From contig NC_085116.1 in NCBI RefSeq assembly GCF_030269925.1, forward strand, positions 11,532,001 to 11,596,000: 64,000 nt of DNA. The letters run 5' to 3'. The stretch's first letter is position 1. Every line of letters starts with the position of its first letter. The position numbers were made by a program, and so were the translations under genes. The notes under the pieces are model-generated. The model did not search any database. It was not told the DNA's origin and saw only the letters and a program-made list of their open reading frames with translations. Source of the stretch: Bombyx mori (Eukaryota; Arthropoda; Insecta; Lepidoptera; Bombycidae). Below are positions 11,394 through 22,872 of the stretch, one piece after another.

Positions 11394-14342
11394 ATGCTAA
11401 TTTTCCTGTGGTTGGTTTTTTTTTTTCTTCGAGAGATTATTGCGCGCCCCCGTGATAAACATTGTTAGGGAACAGAATAAACCTTTCGATAGGCCTGTAA
11501 AGCCGCGTAAGGGAAAGCTCGCTCGCAAGGCACAGCTGCACAAATACTCTTCTCGTTATTTGTCTACTGTCTCCGTTTGGGCGACCTCCGCTTCGCCATA
11601 ATTACGCCACTAAGCTTTGGCTTTCCACTTTTTCTTGGTCGGGGCGAATGCTCCTGAATAGGAGCTTTCCGGTATTGAACCAAGCTGAATCTAGCAACGT
11701 GAACCAAATTTGAAACTCTGAATATCGTTAACACGAAAAATCTAGCTAACATTAATTTTAAACAAATAATTTAAATTAAAGATTTTCAATACCGTAATAA
11801 ACTAAAATCAATATATGATTTGAAAACCATAATAACATCGAATCGGTGGAAACTTCTAAAATGTCTGCTTTAACTTGCAAATAAATATAATTCACAGAGT
11901 AAATACAAAATTGTGTCCACCGACGTGAATAATTCATAGTATTTTTATGACCAAATACAGTGTCGTTGCAATACGAAAGTTCTTCTTCTTTAAATGATAT
12001 TCGCTTCTGTTTGTTCCCATTCGAGAGGTAGGCCAATAAAAACATCCGAGTGCCTCACGTAATTTGATAGAAAATTTACAAGTGAAAACTCATAGCGATG
12101 GAAAAACGATTCTTCTTTAATTGTTTTAACTATAATATTATTGATGCAACTTAAAAATAGACGTCAAGCCACAGTACACGAGCAAGTCAGTTTGTGTGAC
12201 AAAATATTATAATTCGAGCCTAACTATGAAACGCGGCGAGCTCTCCTACGTTTTGATAAAACGATTATACGGCGAAGATCATAAAGCCGTAAAATCCTTG
12301 CAGACTAAAGCAACTCCACTCGTAATGTAATTTGCATATTTATTGAAAATCGTAGTACAGACGAAATTTTAGTACTCTCGGCGATAGACGTCGTATCAAT
12401 TAGATTAAATGAACATTTTAACTTCTCGCTGTTATTATATTAGAATTGAAGTAGGTCGGTAGTGTTTAGAGGAAAATATTTTGTAGTTTCAGTAATAATA
12501 AAAAAATATTATTATAATACTCTTTATCTTCATACAATATTCTTCGTAGTGTACTAATAGCGTGAATATTAATCAATTTTATAGAAGAATGACTGAACGC
12601 AGCGTATTTTAATACAAATCAATTTACGAAATATTAAATAGAGAATTAACAATACAACGTTCGCATTAGTTCAAATACATTGTATTTTTGTAGTCCTGAC
12701 TCGTGTGCTAGTCAGATTTGTTACGATATTGAATTTTTAATTCCTATACCTCCAGGAAAACGTTTAAAACAACAAAATGAACAACGAATATATTTAGTTA
12801 TCGCACCGTGTATCATGAATTATACAGATAACATTATATGTTTCTTCTTCTTCGTTTATAAATATTGTGTAAGTTATGATTCTGTTAATTTTCAATAGAA
12901 CTTGAAAGTATGTACCGCAAGAACATTTTAGTAAAGTTCTACGTCAAATATACATTTTTCGATATAATTCAGATCACTTTTCACTTTAAGATTGAATGCA
13001 AAATAAGCCTTAATGCTAGATTTTGTTTGGTACTGCGGTTTTTTGTGCGTTTCCCTAAATGAATTAAAATTGCTGCGGTCAGTCGAAGTTTCTAGGCGTT
13101 TCTTAAAACTAAGTACATACATTTTAGATAGCTAAGGACTTTTTAGAAATCGATCTCGAACTAAGTTTAGAGGATGAAAAGTACCCGACATTTAGAAATT
13201 GATTTTCGTAGTATTCTTTTAGAATTAGTTTTAGCATCATTGTAAACATAATTAATCTGATTTGTTGTAATTGTACGTGAATGATACATCGAGCTTTGAA
13301 TAAAATGTTATTTTTAATACTTTATCGGATATTCGATAATTTAACTTATTACGTATATTCGTTAATTTGATTTTTAAAGTTTATTCTGTGTATATTCTAA
13401 ATATTTACAATCCTTTGAAACGATAATTCTAATGATATTATCGAAATTAATATTAATTGTTATTGTTGTATTCTATTTTTGGATGTCAATATTAAGCTAC
13501 TTTTCTTCATATTATATTTAAAATATGAATCATAAAGTTTGAAACTATTGTGTGATTTCAATGCTATTTCCCTTTGCGTGAAACCTTAAATGGCAAGTTA
13601 TGAATGCTCCAACGCGCCTCGCAGTATATTCCTTCAAAATTACTACATAATTAAAATAATTTAATATCTTTTAGTTGAATCGCTGTGTGCGACCGTCCTT
13701 ATCGCCATCCTCTAAACTAGTCATATTATAAGCTTTATAATAAATTAATTACATTTAATGTTAATACGAATAAATTCAAATCGTATTACACTCTAATATC
13801 GATTTTAGGTAGTATAATCTGTATAGTATAATCTGTGGTAATTTTTCCAGACAAATAATTTTCACATCGGGCAAACACGTTTCCTTTCCCGTTATCAAAC
13901 TGTTCGTTGCGTGCTTAAATGTACTAATATTAAATGATTTTAAGTGAATAACATCGTGTTCTTGATACAACTTTATCGATGTTGTCTATACTTAGAAAAT
14001 AATAAACCCCTGTCCTTTGTATCATGACCCACATTGTTAAAAGAAATAATTTAAAACGAAATAATGATCCGATAACCGAAAACAGTAAACAGGATGTTAT
14101 CAATAAGTTTCCCCATAAAAACAGTACGAATGTTACTCCGATGTTGTTAGTTGATGCTGAATTATTCGGTCCACTGTATTTTTAAACACATCTTTGTTTT
14201 TATTGATTTCTAAATTACTTTTTAGAAGGGTTCTGTGATTTAGTTTTGGTTGCTCTATGTTTTAAGCGCGTTTCTTTTGGCGGAACCCTACTTAGGCCAC
14301 CGTAGCTGGCTTTGTAGAATTTGTTTTATTTTGTTGCCGCAG

Positions 14343-14428
14343 GTGTAGTGGGAGTTTTACAACCGGAAAATCGTCTCTTGGTCGGTGCGGAGTATGTAAA
14401 CCCGGGCGTGCTCGGACAGAGCTCATAA
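14343..14428 (+). other. Candidate alternative terminal exon of the Musashi gene
   Basis: A good acceptor (TTTTATTTTGTTGCCGCAG) is followed by a frame that, entered in phase 1 as every upstream exon would require, stays open for 28 codons (GVVGVLQPENRL..., ending GVLGQSS) and stops at TAA 14426-14428. An AATAAA lies at 14522-14527. The stretch is GC-rich in an AT-rich intron. A 28-codon frame can occur by chance, and I recognise no homologue. Confidence 0.25.
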
Positions 14429-15331
14429 GGCGTCCGTCCGGTCCTGCCACGACGCCAACACCGCCGCTTTACCACTCTCTATACCCGGAACACCAGTTAA
14501 CGGCTCCCGGAATTTCTGTCGAATAAATCTTTTCTCAAACTAAAAGCTCTTTGGTCTTACACTCCCGTTTTCCCGCTCAGTTCTCGAACTAAAATGATGT
14601 GAATGCAATGTCGAAAAATAGAAAAAAAAAAAAAAAACGATTCGTGAATAAAGCCCGAATTCGCAGATGCGTGGTACATTTCGCCCGACTAGGTTCGCCC
14701 ATATAGCCCGATTTGAAAAAAGAATAATATTATGGAATAAATATTTTATTCTAGTATCAAATTTTTCAAAGTTTTTGCGGTATCCCTCAGGAAGTAATTC
14801 CAATATTACATTTAAAAACATAAAACATTTCATAAGTAGGTTTAGCTCACATTGCACAAATATTATAAATATATGACACGATGTATTTCCAATGAAGTAA
14901 CATAAAATTGTAAACCATGCGTCGAAATCATATTATAATTACTATACGTGTATATTTTAAGTCTTTGTATTATGTCATCTCGTAAGCTACTAATGTTCTT
15001 ATCGCTGTTCCACATATCGTCTTATATCTTTAATCGTAAGTTTAAGATATTGTGAAACCGCTATATTTTAAAATAAAGGATTTTGCCGTTGTATAATCAA
15101 AACGTATCGTTTATTGTCTGATTGATCGCATCATAGCGAGATCGATCTTTGCCTCACCATTCCCGTATCGATAGCTGCTAAACTGGAAGAGATAGTATGT
15201 TTAACGTGGAGTTAGTTAAGGTGCCGTGAATTTCTCTTTATTTCAAGTGAATTTTTACCTTCGCTCCCGCGTTTTAAATGTTTTAACGTGGTATTTTCGT
15301 TTTTCTGACTCATCCAACACGGCACACGCAG

Positions 15332-15367
15332 CGTGGTGTCCGCGGCGCGTCCCCTCACAGCAATCTG
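15332..15367 (+). other. Candidate 36-nt cassette exon of the Musashi gene
   Basis: The acceptor GGCACACGCAG and donor CTG|GTAAGA bracket 36 nt that are open and symmetric in phase 1, the same phase as the neighbouring introns. It would insert AWCPRRVPSQQS between LPYPA and VDLTN. I do not recognise the peptide. The support is phase and splice signals only. Confidence 0.25.
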
Positions 15368-17587
15368 GTAAGAACGTGCATGAGAAACACCCGGACAGAC
15401 ACCTTTGTCTGTAATCAGAGTCCTCGTAGTCTTACTCGCTCGGAAGGCACGCGGCCGCCCGCTACCGCAAGTCTAACATTCCTAACATTCAACACGCTCG
15501 CCCTCAGAACGCAGACCCCCAACCAGATCCATACATGTACCCAACTGTTTAGCATAGTTCGTTACTATCTTACACTCCGATTCTGAATTTATCTCAGAGA
15601 ATCATCGACTTATTATTTATCTCGTGTTTAAAAGAAAAACAATTCCGAAAGCCGGATCAAATTAACAACTTTAGACAAAGAGGAAACAAAAATAAAGAAA
15701 CAATGCCACGACAAATTAACGCCTCGCAATGGAATTCCTTTAAGGGTCACACGGCCGTCGGTTTGAATCCAGATAATTAGCTGGTAAGGCGGCGAGTGGC
15801 CGCGTGTCGTAAACAGTGCCAACTCCATTTGTAATTTAAGATATTTGACCGTTAATTGTGTTAGTAACTGTTACGTTTAGTGCTTGTTACTTAGGTCAAA
15901 AATCGAATTGCTCTCCATCTTTATCTAAGCACTCTTTAGTAATGTATTTAATATAGTTCATAGTTGTCCTTATAGAGCTCAAAACTGTGGTTTAGTTATA
16001 TGAGTGCTGTTTGGATGGGTCAGAAATTTTGGTTTATTTTAGATAGTATTTTATTTACGGACGCTCATAGATTTTGAGTATAAATGGGCTAGTTTAGTGA
16101 GCCCCATCGTCCATAATTTTTTATGGTAGAATTTCATCGACTCCGAGTGTGTCCGTGAATTCGTAATGGATACTATTAGCATACTAATCTCTTCTAGTTA
16201 GAGCAGTACAGCACTAAACCCGTGCCAACAGTGCGAGTACATATAGTAAGTCCTTTTTCCTGCATGGACCATCCCCGACTTTGTAATGCGTTCCAATTTT
16301 TTCTGAATAGCAATATAGCATAAATATGTATCAACTAAAACAATTCGCGAACAAATCCGAGTAGGAATAAGGATTTACTAGCAACATAGAAATACACGGT
16401 CAACCGAAACATGGAACAGTTTTGAAGAAAACATCGTTAGCATGGGGTGTGACGTCCACAACAGTACTGGGGCGAGTAATTTTGATTTACAACACTATGA
16501 AGTTTCTTCAGTACCTACTTTGAGCAAATAGAATAGCGTAGGAAATTAAAACTGTATAATTATTTTTTGAATAATAAATAAAGAAATGTACGTGTGGTAG
16601 TTCATAGTGTTAACAGTAAATATTAGAAGAAAGAGAGAGAGAGAGAGTTGTAGCAAAAAATGTTAATAGACTAGAATAGAATAAGAATTAGAACGGAAAG
16701 TAAATTGAAAGTATTAGATTAAATAAAATTCTAGATTTTGATATGTCCGAGTTTAAAGAGAATTTTATAGAAAAAAATCGTATTTAGTTGTAAAATAAAA
16801 TATCATGGCGAAATTAGGTATACTTGTAATTTAGGCAAGCTTAAATTATAGAATTATTGGTGTCCGTAGGACGTTCTAAGAAATTATTATAATTAACCGC
16901 TTCTTGTCATTTATAACAAAGGTAGAGCAATGTGAGTGAACTGTAGTTTCTCTGAATTGGTGGTAACATATAATGCAATTAATTGGTGGTGCAAACTTAT
17001 TTTTGTAATTTAGATGGTTTTTCATTATATAGTTTTAAGATATCCCTAGAATATAGAAGTATCAAAATGACAATCTTAAACGCATTAGGCAGTACGTAAA
17101 TGAAAGATTGAAAAAAAAAAACTTGAATATTAATGTGGTTCTTTTGTTTAAATTTAGAATAGATATTAAAAAGGTTTTAATGTAAACATAGTTTTAGAAA
17201 ATATTGTGATATTTATTGACTAAATTGTAGCACTTTCTGTAGAACACTATTCGAAAAAAAAAAAAAAGTATTGTATAATTTGTTCACATGGGTAGTAATG
17301 TTTCTGCAGTTCGAAGTAATTAGTAGAATATTTGTTTGAATTCGATCTAAAGTGTGTGTTTGTTAATGTTCGGTGGTTTCTATTTTTTATTTAGCTTTTA
17401 TGAAAGTCGCTTTACGTGTTTTTTTTTCCACAATTAACATACCATTCTATGGCTGAACCACGACGGAAATTTGAAGAATTTTCTCGAAATTTTACGATGC
17501 GAAGACCTTGTTGGTCAAAAGGTGAAGGTTCGATAAACGTGAAATCCGAAACGCGGTCTACCTTTACAGGAAAGACACGTGTTTCCT

Positions 17588-17905
17588 TTTTTTCTCCCTA
17601 CCTATGCTGATAGTCTTGAGAGGCTATTTCAGCTTCTCTTTGACGTGTAGGTGAGCTCACGGGGCTCAAACCGGAGTGTTGCTAGCACTGGCCCTAGCAA
17701 GAGCAGTGCTTCGTAGAATCTACTACCGGATCGGGAACGCGACCCACTGAGAAGATCCGGCGAGAAACTCAGTGGGCTGTGTCTATGGCTTAATTTACTC
17801 GAGCCCTTCATCACAAGCGATGGGTTCGGCGAGGACGGTGACCGGTGCTTGAGGTACCTAAAAGCACCGTTAATGGACCGGGAGGATCTGTAATGACGTT
17901 TCGTG
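17588..17905 (-). repeat. Jockey-type LINE 3' region fragment
   Basis: On the minus strand it carries the block CAGCCCACTGAGTTTCTCGC ... CTTCTCAGTGGGTCGCG ... GATCCGGTAGTAGATTC. This also occurs at 37240-37545 (+) and downstream of the broken jockey RT at 42.4-42.7 kb (-). It is therefore an isolated LINE 3' UTR, not a gene. Confidence 0.65.
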
Positions 17906-20116
17906 ATTCCTTCTTTAAATCACAAATATATGTATGGCCTATTCCGTTCACTACAGCCACACGCAACATATAAATAGGATTAATTTGCAATTGAGATAAG
18001 TCCCAGGGGCCAAGCGATCGAAAACTCCCGAAACCTTATCATTCGCCGTGAGTTATTGATGGCACCTATTAAATATACGTTTTCGTTGGTGTAAGACGAG
18101 CGAGTCGGGTCGAGAGTGCTAAAATAAAACATATCTATCGTACCGAGCGGGAAATGAAGTATCGAGACCGAGTAGGTGAGAAATGCGGGTGGCCAACTTT
18201 TAGGAACGAGAATGATTTCGCACCGAACTTTGCTAATGGCGCTCGTAACCTGCCTTGCACTACTATTTATTGCTCTTTAAACTTAAGCCGTTCCACTTAT
18301 TAAACGTAACTTACACTTTAGTTTTACGTTACGAGCTCTCCAAGAATTACGACACGTAAAACTTAATATAAAAAAAAGTTACAGAACACAGCGACCTATT
18401 AATCAAACGCCGACTTTAATACAAAACGTATTTTATCGGTTTTTTTTTGTTTTTTTGTTTAATTCAACGTCCTAAAAAAATAACTCACAGCATCGATTAT
18501 TACTTTCCTCCGTTCCCCGCTATGACTTTGAAAAGTAATTCCGATAAAATTACACGTGCCGTTAAAATTCGGGTACCTGATTTTGCGTAGCGGGCTCCAA
18601 CATCGTAGCACGTAAAAAGGCCCGCGTAACGTAGCGGATCCGTAGGGCGGGTATTACAACACGAGTACGCTCCGTGAATATTTCTCTCGGCCGTCATCCT
18701 ACTTCTGAAGAAGAATTATTAAGTTTCGCCGAACTTCGCAATTATGAAAGTTCGAATAGCTCTCACAAGACGGCCTCTGAATTTATAGATGAATGTGTGC
18801 TCCCCTGCGCCCCCTGAGGTGATATAGCACGTACTTCGCAACTTGTTACTGGCCACATGAAATATAATACCCGCTTACACGCTCTTTCTTAAATATGATG
18901 TTTCGAATCAAATAAAAAAAAAAGAATCCTAAATAACAGTCGCCAAATGTTATTTAGGTACGTCGCGCACGAGAACTCTAGAAAAAATCAAATTAATAAA
19001 CGCTAATATAGCCGTGTTTTCAATAAGATTCTGAAGTCAGAGAAATTAATTGTTAACACGTAAATCTCTTAACTCCCGTATGATTACATTAGACTTAACA
19101 AGTTAAACTATAACGCACACAAATTACTTTTAAAGCACGTGTTAACATGACTGTATAAACTGTCGGAGCGGGCTTAACGTCGGGCACAGATATGACCGGT
19201 GCAGATAACTCGCCGGCCGCCTCATACAATTCGACCGTAAACTGAATTGTTTTAGTCGTAAATTATTTGAGGTCAGAAACACGCTTCGGGGCTGACTAAC
19301 TTGCGCCTGTTTGTGACTTTGTTTGCCGCGAACCGAGCCGTGAAGTATGATTGAAACGATAAACAACGTTTTACAACCGAAGCCGGCGCACTTTATCTCA
19401 TGCCGAACGTCGGGACGATGATAGTCCGAATGACAAAACTTTGAAAATTAAAAAAAAAAAAGTACATATATCTCTCACTCTAGTAGTGTCTGTAAGGAAT
19501 ATCGTTTCAGAACAATTTGACAATTCCGGACGAACCACATTTTACTATAACTAAAACGTGAATAAAGCACGTCTTTAAACGGTAAAGCAGTAATCAGCAG
19601 CAAATGCAATAAAGCAGCAAATCGACTGTTTTCACGATAACATGGTAGTACTAAAAATCTTAATGGTCAAACATATTTTTCTTTATAGTAAAGTAAAATG
19701 TTATTCAGTTCTACTCTCGGTTTGCCGCGCCACAAATGACGTCACGCGAACGCGAGCGCGCAAGCCGTAGCGTTACACGATCGGGATGGGTCGGTCGCGC
19801 CATCTATCATTCATCCTCCATTACTTATATTGTACTTTTTCCGCAAAGTCACTCGCAGGCCGGTAATCACCTGGTGTGACCGAAGCCCTTCATTTTTCAC
19901 ACTAAATCATAGCTCGCGTATCTAACAAAAATGAAATTTGTCGTACAAGCCGAAAAGGGTAAAAATGGTGTAACGGTGACGCAGCGTAACGGTAAATGGT
20001 CAATAAGATTATAAAACGTCCTAAGATTTAATTTGTTTGAAATGAAATTATAATGAATCATTATGAATGAATCATAATTCATTGCATTACGTATTTTATA
20101 TTTAACGGCATTTAAC
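17906..20116. other. Long Musashi intron, continued
   Basis: Scattered CpG-rich patches (18.5-18.7, 19.15-19.4 and 19.7-19.85 kb) but no exon with matching phase and splice sites that I trust. Confidence 0.4.
19737..19744. promoter_or_regulatory. CRE-like palindrome TGACGTCA in a CpG island
   Basis: ATGACGTCACGCGAACGCGA lies in a short CpG-rich island (about 19725-19820) within the long Musashi intron, upstream of exon D. It could be an intronic enhancer or an internal promoter. Motif evidence only. Confidence 0.3.
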
Positions 20117-20345
20117 GGCCGTTTGGTGTAGTGGTAAGTGACATGGTCACTACACAAGAGGGTCGCGGGTTCGAATCCCGCCAAGGGAAGATATTTGTAT
20201 GATAAATATAAAAATGTCTTTTACATAGTGTCTAATAAAAATCTTACATTCATTTCCGTTATCTGGTACCTGTAACACAAGTTCTTTACGAACTTATCAC
20301 GGGACCAGTTAACGTGGCGTGATCGTTAGTAAATATATATTTATT
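20117..20345 (+). repeat. tRNA-derived lepidopteran SINE (not Bm1)
   Basis: The head has pol III A-box-like TGGTGTAGTGGTAAG and a perfect B box GGTTCGAATCC. The body ends in CACGGGACCAGTTAACGTGG ... GTTAGTAAATATATATTT. The two acceptor-stem halves do not pair, so this is a tRNA-derived SINE and not a tRNA gene. Confidence 0.65.
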
Positions 20346-20878
20346 TTACTGTTGATATAATTTTTTACACTTCAAACATTGTAATGTAGGAGCGTAACGC
20401 GTCGCAGCATAACTAAGCTGAAGTGTTGCGGGCGTCCGTGTCACAAGCTGCAAGACACAGCGACGTGCCGAGTATGCTAATGCGCTTCCCTATTCAATAA
20501 GCAAACGGCCGCGTGCCACCGAAAACTCACGTCGGATAATTTACTGGATATTTTGTAAAACTTTTTTCGCCCTCTGTGATTTATACCCGTAAAACTTGGA
20601 GCTTTCCTTTTCATTTGAATGCACGTGACATACGTGATGTTTTTTTTTTTTTGGTGTTCCTACACAGTCCTAGTCCGTAGTCTTCGCTGTCCTCATTCGT
20701 CAGCCCGGCATCTGTCTCTAACGGGTAAATTATTCATGCATTTACGCGCTTCAACTTTATCCACGTTAGAGAACTTCAATATGAAGTTGAGATAACACTA
20801 TCAACGGTCGATTTACGGTTGATCGTGCGTGATACGGAAACGATGAGGCGCAGTTGCGTAGGCCAAGTTTACTGCCAG

Positions 20879-21124
20879 TTTACTGGTGGTAGGACCTCTT
20901 GTGAGTCCGCGCGGGTAGGTACCACCACCCTACCTATTTCTGTCGTGAAGCAGTTATACGTTTCGGTTTGAAGGGTAGGGCATCCGTTGTAACTATACTT
21001 GAGACCTTAGAACTTATATCTCAAGGTGGGTGGCGCATTTACGTTGTAGATGTCTATGGGCTCCAGTAACTACTTAACACCAGGTGGCCTGTGAGCTCGT
21101 CCACCCATCTAAGCAATAAAAAAG
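20879..21124 (+). repeat. Bm1 SINE, 3' body
   Basis: From TTTACTGGTGGTAGGACCTC through the Bm1 core to AAGCAATAAAAAA. The tRNA head is missing. It ends about 110 bp before exon D. Confidence 0.9.
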
Positions 21125-21234
21125 GCTTCGCGAAGCTGTCGGTTAGTGAAACGGTCGATGGTTCAGTCATGAATGTGGGCGTGATGCATCACCCTTGTAC
21201 GTGGAGTGGATGCGAACCGTGTGTATGTTTGCAG

Positions 21235-21300
21235 TTGACCTGACCAACGGCCAACTCACACCGAACAACAACACACCGCTTCTCGCGCAGGCGCTCTCAG
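21235..21300 (+). CDS. Rbp6: Musashi/Rbp6 exon D: VDLTNGQLTPNNN
   Basis: A 66-nt phase-1/phase-1 exon with acceptor TATGTTTGCAG and donor CAG|GTGAAC. It encodes (V)DLTNGQLTPNNN then TPLLAQALS, a polar linker segment. The leftover G joins TG of the next exon to give Val-Met-Asn-Asn-Tyr. A Bm1 SINE ends about 110 bp upstream. The open frame runs 26 codons past the donor, but that extension shows no coding bias, so I treat 21300 as the exon end. Confidence 0.85.
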
Positions 21301-22080
21301 GTGAACCCTCCAAGCCTTTCAAGCTCATTATTTATGGACGTCTTTTCACACATTACATCCTTCTACTCGTACATATTTAACACTCGCCCATTATTCATTA
21401 CACACCATCATCATTTGCGACAACTCATAACCCTACCACTTTCATAAGTAATGTTCGTTTTGAATTAACCCTCTTTCTCGATGTCCCTTTATACCTTTGT
21501 ATCCATGTTAGGACGATGCATGCTCATTGCCGTTGATTTTATTTTCATGAAAAATAAAACCAAAATCACTACAGCATTCTCATAACATATTATATTAATA
21601 AAATAAATATAAAACTTATTAAATAATAGCGTTAATCAATGAAAGTAGTAAATAGCATTTAAATCTAGTAAAATCATGGATACCTGTTTGAGCAGCCTTA
21701 ACCTTGCTTTGATGTTTCAGTCATTTCCGTATTTTACATTTTTATAGGTTTCTATAAAAAAATGTAACATTAAATACAGTTTTTCCGAATTCCCTTCGGA
21801 TTGTATGAAGGCATGTGGTAAAATAGTTTATATTACTTACATAAATTAAAAATGAACTTCATTACAGTACTGTTACTGAATGAGAAAAACTACTTTTTTT
21901 AAATTCACATAGTAAGTAATTTCTCTTTGCTAACTAATGTTAGTTCATAATCAATGACAATCATCAAGGTAGATATATACAAGAAAGTCGCACTAATGCG
22001 ATGATTACTATCTGCTTTGAATCAGTTTAGGTATTTGGGGAAGCCTTATGTTTAACAGTGGTCTTCTCGTGCTTGATAAC

Positions 22081-22323
22081 TTTACTGGTGGTAGGACCCC
22101 TTGTGAGTCCGCACGGGTGGGCACCACCACCCTGCCTATTTCTGCCGTGAAGCAGTAATGCGTTTCGGTTTGAAGGGCGGGGCAGCTGTTGTAACTATAC
22201 CGAGACCTTAGAACTTATATCTCAAGGTGGGTGGCGCATTTACGTTGTAGATGTATATGGGCTCCAGTGACCACTTAACACCAGGTGGGCTGTGAGCTCG
22301 TCCACGCATCTAAGCAATAAAAA
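22081..22323 (+). repeat. Bm1 SINE immediately upstream of exon E
   Basis: TTTACTGGTGGTAGGACCCC ... AAGCAATAAAAAT. Its A-tail ends 32 bp before the splice acceptor of exon E, so it occupies the expected branch-point neighbourhood. Same orientation as the gene. Confidence 0.9.
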
Positions 22324-22355
22324 TAACGATAATATGAACAATGCATATTTCACAG

Positions 22356-22576
22356 TGATGAACAACTATCAAGCTGCAGCGGCTGGCTTTGGACCTCCGG
22401 CGTCTCCTCACGCTGCCGGTGGACGCGCTGGGTTCCCGGCCGCGAGCTCCCCGGGACCAGCCCTCGACGTGTACGGGTCTGCAGCGGACAGTGTTGGCTA
22501 CGTCCAGGCTGCTAGTCCCCAGCCCTCTGGATTCCCCGCGATTGCTGTCAGCCGCGCTCCCCTCAATTACACCCCA
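22356..22576 (+). CDS. Rbp6: Musashi/Rbp6 exon E: C-terminal SPGP/YGSAAD region
   Basis: This 221-nt exon starts after CATATTTCACAG and ends before GTTAGT. It encodes (V)MNNYQAAAAGFGPP... SSPGPALDVYGSAADSVG ... VQAASPQPSGFP ... LNYTP. The order of short motifs (SPGP, Tyr-Gly-Ala, AASP.PS.GF) parallels the C-terminal region of vertebrate Musashi-1. It is the only exon with a phase-0 exit. Both flanks are Bm1 SINEs: one ends 32 bp before the exon and another begins 54 bp after the donor. The acceptor has only a weak pyrimidine tract, so this exon may be regulated. Confidence 0.88.
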
Positions 22577-22630
22577 GTTAGTATTGTGTGCATTACGATT
22601 TCCATAAACCAATTATACGTCCACAATAAT

Positions 22631-22872
22631 TGCTGGTGGTAGGACCTTGTGAGTCCGCGCGGGTAGGTACCCTGCCTATTTCTGCCGTGAAGCAGTAATG
22701 CGTTTTGGCTTGAAGGGCGGGGCAGCCGTTGTAATTTTACTGAGACCTTAGTACTTACATCTCAAAGGTGGGTGACGCATTTAGGTTGTAGATGTCTATG
22801 AGCTCCAGTAACCACTTAACACCAGGTGGGCTGTGAGCTCGTCCACCAATCTAAGCGGTAAAAAAAAAAAAA
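22631..22872 (+). repeat. Bm1 SINE immediately downstream of exon E
   Basis: TGCTGGTGGTAGGACCTTGT ... AAGCGGTAAAAAAAAAAAA. It starts 54 bp after the donor of exon E. Same orientation as the upstream copy. Confidence 0.9.

Larger units (their letters stand above)
11408..17587. other. Long Musashi intron, mostly unique
   Basis: No recognisable SINE or LINE over about 6 kb. It contains the candidate exons at 14343 and 15332 and an AATAAA at 15072-15077. Otherwise AT-rich with no supported gene. Confidence 0.45.

Noticed and set aside
9321..11455. Many open frames on the + strand opposite the R1-type RT (9321, 9467, 9715, 10131, 10450, 11031 and others).
   Set aside because: They are antisense or out-of-frame shadows of one GC-rich RT frame on the minus strand. 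None shows a domain.
20117..20187. tRNA gene at the GGTTCGAATCC box.
   Set aside because: Acceptor halves do not pair and a SINE body follows, so it is a tRNA-derived SINE head.
22310..22612. Minus-strand and +3 frames over exon E.
   Set aside because: Shadows of exon E. Phase and homology fix the + strand frame ending at 22576.
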